Source: CAYZXL01 sp964482435 (GTDB taxonomy: Bacteria > Auribacterota > JABMQX01). Taken from it: a stretch of 64,000 nt of DNA. Positions 7,426 through 16,300 of this stretch are shown here, piece after piece. The stretch lies in NCBI GenBank assembly GCA_964482435.1, contig CAYZXL010000013.1, forward strand, positions 42,348 to 106,347. The letters are read 5' to 3'. Each line of letters starts with the position of its first letter. The stretch's first letter is position 1. Made by a program: the position numbers and the translations under genes. Below the pieces are notes generated by a model, which was not told where the DNA came from, ran no database searches, and worked only from the letters and a program-made list of their open reading frames with translations.

Positions 7426-9633
7426 ATGGGCAAGGACAACAAGTGGAAGAGTTTGGCCGCAGCGATAGTGCTTGCCGGGTTCCTGTGGGCGGTGACCCGC
7501 TCAACCGTGGCGGAGACCGGGAGCAATTCTGGGGGAACACCAGCTCCAAGAAAAGTGTTCCGGGCGGGGGCTCATGCGATAGACATCACGCCGAGGAAGT
7601 TTCCGGTAATCGTGAACGGCGGGTTTCAGGAGCAGAGAGCAGAGCGCGCATATGATCCGCTCCATGCGCGCTGCCTGGTGCTCGACGACGGAAGTGTTCG
7701 GCTGGCGATTGTGGTCGTGGACAACTGCTTGATGCCGCGAGAGCTTCTCGATGAAGCGAAGGAGCTTGCTCATCGCGCTACAGGAATTCCCACGGACTGG
7801 ATGCTCGTTTCCGCGACGCACACACACTCGGCGCCCTCAGTCATGGGTGCTCTCGGCACCGACGCTGATGCGGAGTACAGCCAGCTTCTCCCCGGGTTGA
7901 TCGCGAAGGGAATCGAGGAGGCTGTGAAGAACCTTGTTCCTGCGAAGGTCGGTTGGGCTGTAGTTCAGGACACAGAGCATACTCATTGCCGCCGCTGGAT
8001 TCTTCGCCCGGACAGAATCCGGACGGACCCGTTTGGTCAAGCCAGCGTTCGGGCGATGATGCACCCTGGACATCAAAACCCGGACTTTCTCGGACCGGCT
8101 GGTCCGGTTGATCCGAACCTGTCCCTGGTGTCGGTGCAGTGGCGCGAGGGGGCGCCCATCGCGGTCTTAGCGAACTACTCGATGCATTACTTTGGCTCGC
8201 CAGCGTTGTCGGCGGACTATTACGGCCGGTTTGCTGAGAAATTCAAGCAGATGATTGGTGCGGAGAGCACAAGCCCGCCGTTCGTGGGAATCATGTCGCA
8301 GGGGACGAGTGGCGACCTGCAATGGATGGATTACGGTGAGCCTCCGTCGCAGAAAAGCATGGACTCGTTCGCGGAAGAGACCGCGCGTGTCGCTCTGGAA
8401 GGGTACAAGAAGATCGAGTATCGGGATTGGGTGCCGCTTGAGATGCGCGAGACACAGCTCAGGCTCGGCCTTCGGCTTCCGGACAAAGCGCGCGTTGAGT
8501 GGGCGAAACGCACCGTCGCTGAAATGGGCGACCGAAAGCCAAAAACGTTGCCGGAGATTTATGCGCGGGAGCAATTGCTTCTCCTCGAGCATCCGACGAG
8601 GGAGCTGAAGATTCAGGCGCTGCGAATCGGAGACTTGGGAATTGCGGCGATTCCGTGCGAGGTCTTCGGCATCACTGGACTGAAAATCAAAGCCCAAAGT
8701 CCACTCGTCCCAACGTTCGTGATTGAGCTGGCGAACGGGGCGGAAGGGTACATTCCCCCGCCAGAGCAGCACAAGCTTGGGGGATACACCACCTGGCCGG
8801 CGCGCACGGCCGGGCTGGAGGTGAACGCCGAGCCCGGAATCGTCGAGACGGTGCTGGGATTGTTAGAGGAGGTTTCCGGTCGGTCTCGACGGGCGGTGCT
8901 TGAGATGCACGGTCCATACGCGATGGCGGTTCTTCGTTCAAAACCGGTTGCCTACTGGCGGATGGGCGAGTTCGGAGGACATCGCGCTGTGGACTGCACG
9001 CGGAACAGCGATGGCGAATACGAGGACGGGATTGCCTTCTACCTCGAAGGCCCGGCGTCGGCGAACGTCTCCGGTGAGGGGCAGGTCAACAGGTGTCCGC
9101 ACTTTGCCGGCGGGCGAATGAAGGCAATGCTCGATAACCTCGGCAACACCTACAGCGTCGAGCTGTGGTTCTACAATTGTCTGCCGGCCAATGCGAGACC
9201 TGTCACTGGATACATCTTTTCACGAGGTGCGGACGGCGCCGAGGACGCGCCGGGCGACCATCTCGCAATTGGCGGAACGCACGGTCAGACCGGGAGGTTG
9301 GTTTTCTTCAATGGCAACGTCTTGAACCAGGTCCTTTCGGGAACGACGGAAATTCCGGTGAAGACCTGGAATCACGTCGTCATAGTCCGCGATGGGAAGA
9401 AGGTGATCGTCTATCTGAACGGTCAGTTGAAGCCGGAAATCTCCGGCGAGGCGGAAATTGGATTTCCGTCGGGCGTAAAGCAGGTTTTCCTTGGCGGCCG
9501 GAACGACAACTTCGCCAATTTTGAAGGGAAGATAGACGAGGTTGCCATCTACGATCACGCTTTATCTGCGCAGCAAGCGTTCGAGCACTACAGGGCGGCG
9601 GCCGTGACAGGGATAGGCCGATGGGAGCGGTGA
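7426..9633 (+). CDS. Secreted neutral ceramidase-like protein with C-terminal LamG-type domain
   Basis: Probable secreted hydrolase. It has 735 residues: an N-terminal signal peptide (about 8-30), then a neutral/alkaline ceramidase-like domain (about 45-490). The domain start FRAGAHAIDITP matches the family's AG...DITP start, and HTHSAP at residues 132-137 supplies the conserved metal-ligand histidines, followed by ANYSMHYFG and a GTSGDLQ motif. Neutral ceramidases hydrolyse N-acyl-sphingosines with Zn2+, but many bacterial homologues are uncharacterised, so the substrate is open. Residues about 500-725 form a concanavalin-like (LamG-3) lectin domain: AYWRMGEFGG at its start, then YSVELWFYN, WNHVVIVRDGKKVIVYLNG, and GKIDEVAIYDHALS at the end, a typical carbohydrate-binding or adhesion module. 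This fusion is common in planctomycete-like genomes. It stands alone with no obvious operon partner. Confidence 0.85.
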   Translation: MGKDNKWKSLAAAIVLAGFLWAVTRSTVAETGSNSGGTPAPRKVFRAGAHAIDITPRKFPVIVNGGFQEQRAERAYDPLHARCLVLDDGSVRLAIVVVDNCLMPRELLDEAKELAHRATGIPTDWMLVSATHTHSAPSVMGALGTDADAEYSQLLPGLIAKGIEEAVKNLVPAKVGWAVVQDTEHTHCRRWILRPDRIRTDPFGQASVRAMMHPGHQNPDFLGPAGPVDPNLSLVSVQWREGAPIAVLANYSMHYFGSPALSADYYGRFAEKFKQMIGAESTSPPFVGIMSQGTSGDLQWMDYGEPPSQKSMDSFAEETARVALEGYKKIEYRDWVPLEMRETQLRLGLRLPDKARVEWAKRTVAEMGDRKPKTLPEIYAREQLLLLEHPTRELKIQALRIGDLGIAAIPCEVFGITGLKIKAQSPLVPTFVIELANGAEGYIPPPEQHKLGGYTTWPARTAGLEVNAEPGIVETVLGLLEEVSGRSRRAVLEMHGPYAMAVLRSKPVAYWRMGEFGGHRAVDCTRNSDGEYEDGIAFYLEGPASANVSGEGQVNRCPHFAGGRMKAMLDNLGNTYSVELWFYNCLPANARPVTGYIFSRGADGAEDAPGDHLAIGGTHGQTGRLVFFNGNVLNQVLSGTTEIPVKTWNHVVIVRDGKKVIVYLNGQLKPEISGEAEIGFPSGVKQVFLGGRNDNFANFEGKIDEVAIYDHALSAQQAFEHYRAAAVTGIGRWER

Positions 9634-9947
9634 TGTCCGAGTGCGTGAAGAGCAGGCGAGCTGAATTGTCGGGTCCTGCAGCGCTCATTCGTGGAGGGCG
9701 GCGGAGTCACTTGAAGGGCGAGAGAGGGTGCGAAAGGCTGAGAGACTACTGATGAGCATCAGGGAGACGGAGAGGTGGCTGACTTCAAGCGCCAGGCCGG
9801 GCATCTACCTGCACGGGACGCAAGGCATCGGCAGGAAGCGGCGCAAAAGGTGTCCGTGCCTGGGGGGACAAGCCAGACGAGAGGATGATACGGCTTGAAA
9901 GATAATTGTTCTGGTTGAAGCAATCAGAGTGGATACAGGAGGGCAGG
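9634..9947. other. Intergenic region, nothing recognised
   Basis: A 314-bp gap after the ceramidase-like gene. No gene or repeat recognised; the only assignable element is the AGGAGG ribosome site at its end, which serves the small gene at 9948. Confidence 0.5.
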
Positions 9948-10265
9948 ATGAAATTCTTTATCCCACTCGTCAGGGACGACCAGGTGGCGGAAGAAGTGCT
10001 CGACGGGACCAAGAAGCACCTTAAGGAGATGGGACTGGTGGTTGGGGATAGGAGAACATTCAGAATCAGACATAAACACGAGGGGAAAGACTGCGTGGTC
10101 GAGGTCGGACAACCGCACCCGGTAACGGGAGAGATTGTCGTTGCGATTCTGGAGTCTCCCGTCATGAATCTTTTCTTGGTCTGTACCCCTAACCGAGGGG
10201 TACAAAGAGGCGAGCCTATACTTGTTGGGCATAAGAACGCTTCGTCAGTGACGGATTTTGAATAG
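9948..10265 (+). CDS. Small conserved-looking hypothetical protein
   Basis: A 105-residue soluble protein of unknown function. The ATG at 9948 (MKFFIPLVRDDQ) is chosen because a strong AGGAGG sits just upstream; an earlier in-frame start at 9906 lacks one. The protein is mixed alpha/beta with no signal peptide or membrane segment. It contains HKHEGKDCVVEVGQ, ILESPVMNLFLVCTP and a polar C-terminus. I do not recognise the family. Within the coding sequence is a perfect 8-bp hairpin (GTACCCCT at 10183-10190 with AGGGGTAC at 10196-10203), which is unusual inside a gene. Neighbours give no functional hint: a lone secreted hydrolase upstream and a PIN-domain locus downstream. Confidence 0.65.
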   Translation: MKFFIPLVRDDQVAEEVLDGTKKHLKEMGLVVGDRRTFRIRHKHEGKDCVVEVGQPHPVTGEIVVAILESPVMNLFLVCTPNRGVQRGEPILVGHKNASSVTDFE

Positions 10266-10563
10266 GCCGTGCAAAAGAGCACGAAATTCGCCTGATGTGG
10301 TGAGATTTGCTGTGGGGGCAACCTTGCCTTTGGCGGGTGTGGCTGTATTTAAGGGGTAGAGCTTGTAGAGGTGGCCCCGCCGTCTCGGCGGCAGACCGGA
10401 GTGCCTATGGGCCTCGGCACCGGGGGCAGGACGCGCTGCCGCCAATGGCCGGACAAGATGCCAGGGGTAGGTGCGGGTCCAGGCGCGGGGCGCTGGCAAC
10501 TCTGGTGCAATCGCCGGGTGCACGCGCGCTCAAGTAGAGGGATGCCGCCCTCTGGTTCATTTC

Positions 10564-10592
10564 TTGACAATTTGTCGGGCATTTGCTAAAGT
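10564..10592 (+). promoter_or_regulatory. Sigma-70 type promoter candidate P1
   Basis: TTGACA at 10564-10569, a 17-bp spacer, and TAAAGT at 10587-10592. It lies about 210 bp upstream of the small gene at 10802. The -35 is perfect and the spacing ideal; the -10 is moderate. Confidence 0.5.
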
Positions 10593-10707
10593 TTTGTCAA
10601 CGGGTTGCCGAAGGGCCGGCAAAGGCCCCGACAAGCTGTGTTCGGCGGAGGAACCGGCGATGACACCTTGCCGTTGAAGCGGTCGGAAGAAGGTCGAGGA
10701 AAAACGC

Positions 10708-10735
10708 TTGACAACGGTGCTTTGGCACCTAATAT
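10708..10735 (+). promoter_or_regulatory. Sigma-70 type promoter candidate P2
   Basis: TTGACA at 10708-10713, a 16-bp spacer, and TAATAT at 10730-10735. Predicted transcription starts near 10742, leaving a leader of about 60 nt before the ATG at 10802. This is one of the best promoter matches in the window. Confidence 0.65.
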
Positions 10736-10801
10736 GTTTAGTCGCAGGCGGGAAAAGAAAGCCAACAGTCAAACCAATGACGGTTTGCGAGAGGTATGCG
10801 T

Positions 10802-10972
10802 ATGAACAACGAGAAATCTGCAAAACGCGCGCAAAATTACTCGTTTGAAGCAAACGTTCAGAAGCTTATGGGAAAAGCGTGGGATAAACTCTCGGAACAA
10901 GAGAAAGAGACTATACACGAATTGAGCGAGTGTAAAAAGGGCGGCGGGCCTCCCCCACCCGACGAAAGATAA
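10802..10972 (+). CDS. Small charged protein (56 aa) upstream of PIN nuclease, possible antitoxin
   Basis: Reads MNNEKSAKRAQNYSFEANVQ and continues through GKAWDKLSEQEKETIHEL to a Gly/Pro-rich end (GGGPPPPDER). There is a GAGAGG ribosome site 6 bases upstream. The protein is polar and helical with a flexible tail, with no recognisable DNA-binding motif. It ends 11 bases before the GTG start of the PIN-domain gene, so the two are almost certainly co-transcribed from promoter P2. By position it could be the antitoxin of a type II toxin-antitoxin pair, but its sequence resembles none I know (no AbrB, RHH or Phd pattern), so this is an inference from context. It could equally be a regulatory leader peptide. 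Confidence 0.6.
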   Translation: MNNEKSAKRAQNYSFEANVQKLMGKAWDKLSEQEKETIHELSECKKGGGPPPPDER

Positions 10973-10983
10973 AACCCAACCTT

Positions 10984-11631
10984 GTGATCTATTATCTGAT
11001 TGACGCTTCGGTTGCAGCCGAGTTTTATCGGCCTCCGGCTTCACTGAAGCCCGAACACCTCGAACTTCAGGAACGTATTGTCGCGCAGAAGTACTCCAAG
11101 AACGCTCTGCTGTACATCCCCGCTTTCTGCATTCCAGAAGTCTTTAACACTTTCGCCAAATGGTGGATTCGACAAGAATCCGTTTTTGCTTCGCAAGAGC
11201 AATATGAAAAAACCTGTAAGCTCTTCGGCGTCCACATCCACGACAGAGAGCTATTTTACTCGTACGACCTTACTCGTTATCACAATCTGCGTTGTCATTC
11301 AATTTTTCCGGTGGAGCACAGGTTCAAGACGGAATTTGATGTTACTGGTTTGCCCAAGACTGCGAAAGCCGGCGAATTAGACAAGAAACTCAAAGAACTC
11401 GACCAGTACGACCATGTGGGGAAGCATTATCTTAGCGCTTTTGACATTCTGATCATTGCAATGGGAATGGAACTCGAAATGTTACTCGGCAAAAAGGTTC
11501 ACCTTCTGACAAATGATGAACGTCTTGCAAAGATATGCCAGGTCAAACCGGAATTCCCCAAGTCTCACTATTGGAGGAAGTTGTTAAGTTCCCAACTGCC
11601 TCGGACTAATTGCCGCCATCTTCCTTCGTAG
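10984..11631 (+). CDS. PIN-domain ribonuclease-like protein
   Basis: Putative Mg2+-dependent ribonuclease of the PIN superfamily. From a GTG start at 10984 it has 215 residues, longer than the usual 130-150-residue VapC toxins because of an insert (about residues 80-150). The acidic residues are in place: Asp7 in YLIDASV, Glu52 in CIPEVFN, Asp154 in SAFDILIIAMG and Asp178 in LLTNDERL. The second half of the core (SAFDILIIAMG ... KVHLLTNDERLAKI) is very typical. It follows the 56-residue protein by 11 bp under two good promoters, consistent with a toxin-antitoxin-like or tRNA/mRNA-processing module. Its AT content is higher than its neighbours', and an IS element lies 47 bp downstream, both consistent with transfer. 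RNA target unknown. Confidence 0.8.
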   Translation: MIYYLIDASVAAEFYRPPASLKPEHLELQERIVAQKYSKNALLYIPAFCIPEVFNTFAKWWIRQESVFASQEQYEKTCKLFGVHIHDRELFYSYDLTRYHNLRCHSIFPVEHRFKTEFDVTGLPKTAKAGELDKKLKELDQYDHVGKHYLSAFDILIIAMGMELEMLLGKKVHLLTNDERLAKICQVKPEFPKSHYWRKLLSSQLPRTNCRHLPS

Positions 11632-11678
11632 CTCATCTCAAGTCAATCAGGACACCCAGCGCCAGAATACTGGAGAAC

Positions 11679-11701
11679 GGGTGCGGCTACTTTTCAGTGG
11701 C
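11679..11701 (+). repeat. Left terminal inverted repeat of the IS
   Basis: GGGTGCGGCTACTTTTCAGT plus GGC. It pairs with 13114-13136 with a single mismatch over 23 positions. Confidence 0.85.
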
Positions 11702-11704
11702 ATT

Positions 11705-13043
11705 TCAAGCCGCCTCCCTTTGCTGTTGTCTGAGGCGGCGTTTGTGCCACAGGGTGATGGATTGTCTTGTGGAATCCCAGAGGGTGGAAAAGCTCGCGTC
11801 CCTCAGAGCGCATCGCACGCGTAAGACCTGCTCTGCTCCTCTTTTGCTCCACCGCATCCCGGACTGTTTGCAGCGGGCCTGCACCAGCACCTTACAGTCC
11901 GCCTCCACCTCCCCGCTTCCTATTGGCAGCCTGAGCTCACGATACCGCGGGTAGTCCACTCGATCCCGGTTGTTGGTGAGATAGGTGATCAGCTCGTGCT
12001 TGGCTTGTCGTTTGCTCTCGGACCGGACGACCAATTTCTCGACTTCGTCCAGCCCCCGGTATACCTTCCCCTCTTTCATGGTCTGACGCATTTGGGCTGC
12101 CCACTGCCGGCTCTCCTCGGTCCCTTCCCCGAACACCTCGTTGGCGCACTTGCTGACGTGCTCGGACAGGTGATACCAGTCGAGGGTCTGCACGGCATCC
12201 GGGAAGTGCAACTCCGCGATGGCCCGGATCCAATGACTCCCGTCGCTCAGGAAAGCCCTCCGCGACGCTTGCCGGTACCCGTGCTGGCAGGCCTTGCGCC
12301 AAAGGTCCGCCCCGAAACGCTCCACGTCTGCGAAGCGGGCAATGCTGCTCTTTCGCTTCCTCCCCTTCTCCTCACTGCACACCGTCCCCACCCGCACCTC
12401 GTGCCAGTCCCCATCGGCGTGAACCATCGTCCCGTCCGCAAAAACGCAGCAGCGCTCCGGGGCTTGCTCGGATGCCCGAAGGGGAATCACCTTCCCCCTC
12501 AGCCCTGCCTCTGCTTCTTCGTCGTCCCGCTCCAGCCAGAACTCACCCACCATCTGCGTCAACTTCTCAACAAACCTTTTGCTGACCTGGATCCCATGAT
12601 CACGCCGCAGGTGCTCCGCCGCCTGTTCGTACGGCCTTTCTCCAGCTTCTTGCACCACCACTCGCCCCGCCTCAGGGCTTATCGCCAGTCCTCCCACCGT
12701 CACCTCCTCGTCCAGAGGGAAAAAAAGACTTCCCGCACTCCTCGCACCACCAGCGTTTCCTTTTCACCACCACCTCCCCACCCTTGCACACGACCTGCTT
12801 ATCCCTCTGCTCCTTCTGACGCATCTTCCCCCCGCAGTGCGGACACAACGGCCTCGACGAATCGTCCTTTGCCCCGTCACACCAACTCTGCAGTAACTTC
12901 GCCTGCAACTCCTCCGTCGCTTCCACTACAGCCCTTTCCACCTCCCGGAATGCTCGCAGAGAGTCGGGCATCTTCGCCGACACCCTCTCCACCATCTCTA
13001 AGGCGCCTTTGCGCAGCTCCTCCTTCAGTCGCTCTTTATCCAT
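11705..13043 (-). CDS. ISKra4-like DDE transposase, two overlapping frames
   Basis: Cuts and joins the ends of the surrounding element. Frame one (13043 down to 12672) encodes an N-terminal helical part and a zinc-ribbon-like pair, CPHCGGK and WWCEECGKSFF. Frame two (open to 11705) continues as PLDEEVTVGGLAISPEAGR and holds the DDE catalytic pattern: Asp in FADGTMVHADG, Asp in TLDWYHLSEHV and Glu in GSGEVEADCK, followed by QSGMRWSKRGAEQVLRVR, a hallmark of this family. The frames join at a run of seven T (minus strand; 12720-12726), right after GKSFF. Losing one T, or a +1 shift, yields one ORF of about 446 residues. So this is either productive slippage or a one-base inactivating mutation or sequencing error. 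Confidence 0.82.
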
Positions 13044-13113
13044 TTCCGACTACTCCTTTCCTTGCCCAACTCTTCGCTTCCGCAAAAACATCATACTCCC
13101 CACCTCCAAATCC

Positions 13114-13136
13114 GCCACTGAAAAGTAGCCACACCC
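13114..13136 (-). repeat. Right terminal inverted repeat of the IS
   Basis: On the minus strand it reads GGGTGTGGCTACTTTTCAGT plus GGC, the same end sequence as the left copy apart from one base. Confidence 0.85.
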
Positions 13137-13386
13137 TAACGAAGTCCTCGTGAAAAAGCTCTGTGATTTCTTCACCATTCGGCGCTTTTTGAAGTCCGCT
13201 CACCGGTCCACCACGCCCGACAAGTCCTGACTGCATTGGGAATCGCCGACCTGAAGCCCCCAGGCTCCACAAGGCACAACAACTGTGCTCCCACACCTCA
13301 AAAAGCCCCCGGGATGACAAATTGAAAATCGGCCCTTTGGAAACCGACGAGTTACGACAACAACCGCCAAGCGTTCGCCAAGGCGC

Positions 13387-16300
13387 TTACCATCGGAAGA
13401 ATCGGTATGGGTCATCCCATTCTTCCGGTTGGTCGAGATAGAGGCCATCCAGCCAGCGTCTTTCCGATTTAGCAGCGTCCACGGGATGGTGAAAGCGGTC
13501 CAGAAGCGGCGTGGACCCGGCGACTCCCATGTTCGCCAGCAAGCGAGAAACGAGGAAGGACGCTCGCCGGTAGGTCCGCTTGAGATTGGACTGCTTGCTG
13601 CCGTCAAACTGCCAGGGTGCGAGTTGGCAAAAAACGACGTTCGCGTTCTGCGCCCTGGCCAGGACGCCATCGCCGATGACCGTGGCGCCTCTAGAGACGA
13701 GGGGCAGTTCCCGCGGGTCGCGGTTGTGGACATCCGCCGGCCCCACTCCCGCCAGCAGAGAGTTCGCGCCAAACGGCTCGAAAAAGGAGGCGATGTGTTC
13801 CTGTTTCCTCATGCGGACCTCGAAGGGCAAGAACCCGTTCGCATCCTGCTCGTCGAGCCCGAGGGCCAGCAGGTTGCCGCCCCCTTTCAGGAAATCGGCG
13901 ATGGCGGCCGGATTTCCGGCAAGCTTCTCCCCGCCACCGGATCCCACCACGAGGACCTCGTCGGCAGGCAGCTTCCCGCCCTCGTAGGTACCCAGGGAGA
14001 CGCCTGCGAATTCCAGATGCTTCTTTCCGGCAGCATCGCCGACATAGACGGCATTCCGGCTCGGAGCCGGCTTCCAGACCGACACGTACTGGAGTATGTT
14101 CCGTGCGAGCGTCTCCGCCGCTGGCTCGGTCTCGGTCCGCCCGGTCACGTCCATCTGGCAGAAGATTACTATACCCTTGCCTTCACGGTTCTCCATGAGC
14201 GGGCTGTACTGAAGACTGTAGCCGCCGTCGAGGATCGGCAGGAAATCGCCCCGTGCGGGCTTCTCGATGAGAACGGAGGCGACGTTGCCGCGGTTGCCGC
14301 AGCGCCACAACCGCGTGACCGGTATGTCGCACCACTGGACGGTCGTACCATAACGGGGCCGCATTTCGTACTTGAGCCGCGACGGCAGAATCGTCGCCTC
14401 GCCTCGCCAGTCGCGCAGATGCTCGGCAGTGATTCCGGTTAGAAGGGGATGATCAGGCACCCGCACGAAGACTTGCCTCAACCCGTACTCCTCCACGCGG
14501 AACCCGAATCGCTTCTCCAGAACATCCGGTGTCTGCTCAAACATAAGCACCCTTAGACCGTCGCGTACGCGGCTGATGTCAGGCGCCGGTTCCCCGACCG
14601 TGAGCGCGGCCTTGCCCACAATGAGGATGTCATACCCGGACAAATCAGTGCTGGCCTCCACGGGTTGGTATTGGACGTCCATCCCGTTCAATAGCTTCTC
14701 GGTCTCACCTTTGGGGTCGAACAGCGCGACCTTCGCGACCAGATGAGGAGCCTGTGGGCGCGGCATGACGTTGATTGAGAAGGAGTCCGTCTGGGGCTCG
14801 CCATTGCTGAACGTGACGGTCATGCTGAGTTCGTACTTGCCGGGCGCGAGCGTCGTTGGCAATTCGAATCGCAGCGGGATGCGTTCTTGCTGGCCCGTCG
14901 CTACAGTGACCTTGTTCTTGCCGACGACGGACTGAGGCAGCCCGAACGACCACTCGCATTCGCACTTCACGGTTTCGCGGGAGTTATTGATGATGATGAC
15001 CTGTTTCTCGACCGTCTCACCAGGGTAGAAATTGTGGTCTTTGCTGGTGAATCGAGCGGGCTTGCCGCCGATGTAAGCCAGCAGCGGTTGGTTGTTGCGG
15101 ATCAGGGCCTGGGCGGCAGCCGTAGCGATCCAGTCGGAGCGCTCGAAGGCCAGGTCCATCCGTTCGTACCGCTGCTCCAGGTAGTCCGGACTGAAGCCTG
15201 GCCGCTGAAGGTTCTCCCAATCCACCTGGAATTGCTTGCGGCTCCTGTCCACACCATCGCGTAACTTCCAGAAATGCTCGTGCTCCCACGGGGAGATGGC
15301 GGACACTCCCCAGGTGCGAAAGGCCCGCCAGTTGTCCGTCAGGTACATGGCAAACACGGGGTATCGTTCGTCGAAACGGCTCGAATCCACCGCGAAGGGA
15401 TAATCCCAACGGTGCCACAGATTGCCGGCTCGGAACTGCCTGGCCTCCCAGCGCAGATTTGCCTTCTCCGGCTCGCTGATCTGAAACGCCTGGTCCCCGA
15501 AGAACTGCGCATTCCACTCAGCGAGACAGAATTCCCACGGCACCATGGCGCTGCCGAATTCGCGCTGCCCTTTGTACCACCCGCGGTACATCGTCCAGTC
15601 CCACGTAAACGGCGCGCCGTATTCACAGGTGAACACTGGCTTGACGCCCTCCATAGCCCAGTGCTCGAACCAGTCGGACATCTCCTGAATCGGGACGAAG
15701 TTCGGGTAGAAATTTATCGCGTGCATCGAGCCGAGGTTGCCCGAAGCGTGATGATAAACGATGCGGCCTGGGTCCAGGTGTTTCACGATTGCCTCGGCCC
15801 GCAGCGCCTGCTTTGCGTTCCTCAAGGCCCACGTGTCGCGAGCATCCTGGATGCCGTCTATCATGTCCGGGTTCATGTCCTCGTTGTAGCCCGTGGCGTT
15901 GTGGCTCATGGAATACATCACGACTGAAGGGTGGTTCTGCGCGGCGCGCACGTAGAACTCCGCGTGGCGGGCATAGCCGTTGTTCTCATCCGCGTCGGGG
16001 GCCTGCCAATCGTAGTGGCTGAAATGCGGCTGGGAAAACGATACGAGCATCCCCACGTCATCCGCTGCCCTCAGGACCTCCTCAAAACCCAGATGCGAGC
16101 CAGGCTCGCAGCCGTAGTTGTGAGTATAGACGAAGTTGATTCCAAAACTCTTGAGGCGCTCCAGGCTCTCGCGGGCGGCCTCGTAGTTGGCCTGCGCCGC
16201 GCCGACCTCGGCGTTGTCAAGCGGCACCGCGGAGAGAAAGATGCGAGTGCCGTTGAGGAAGAAGTCCCGGCCTTCGATCCAGAGCTCGCGGAACCCGAAG

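Larger units (their letters stand above)
10266..10801. other. Leader region of the PIN locus with two promoter-like sites
   Basis: This 536-bp region lies between the small hypothetical gene and the 56-residue protein. No gene is recognised in its first 300 bp. Two near-consensus sigma-70 promoters (10564-10592 and 10708-10735, separate entries) point toward the PIN locus. The base composition becomes more AT-rich toward the end, unlike the GC-rich flanks. Confidence 0.55.
11679..13136 (-). mobile_element. ISKra4-like insertion sequence, complete
   Basis: A 1458-bp element bounded by 23-bp terminal inverted repeats: 11679-11701 (GGGTGCGGCTACTTTTCAGT...) and 13114-13136, which match in inverted orientation except at one base (C/T at position 6). 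It carries one transposase split over two overlapping frames (separate entry). I could not find a clear target-site duplication: the bases outside are GAGAAC on the left and TAACGA on the right. The family is assigned from the transposase C-terminus. It lies downstream of the PIN gene in a non-coding site and breaks no visible gene. Confidence 0.85.
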
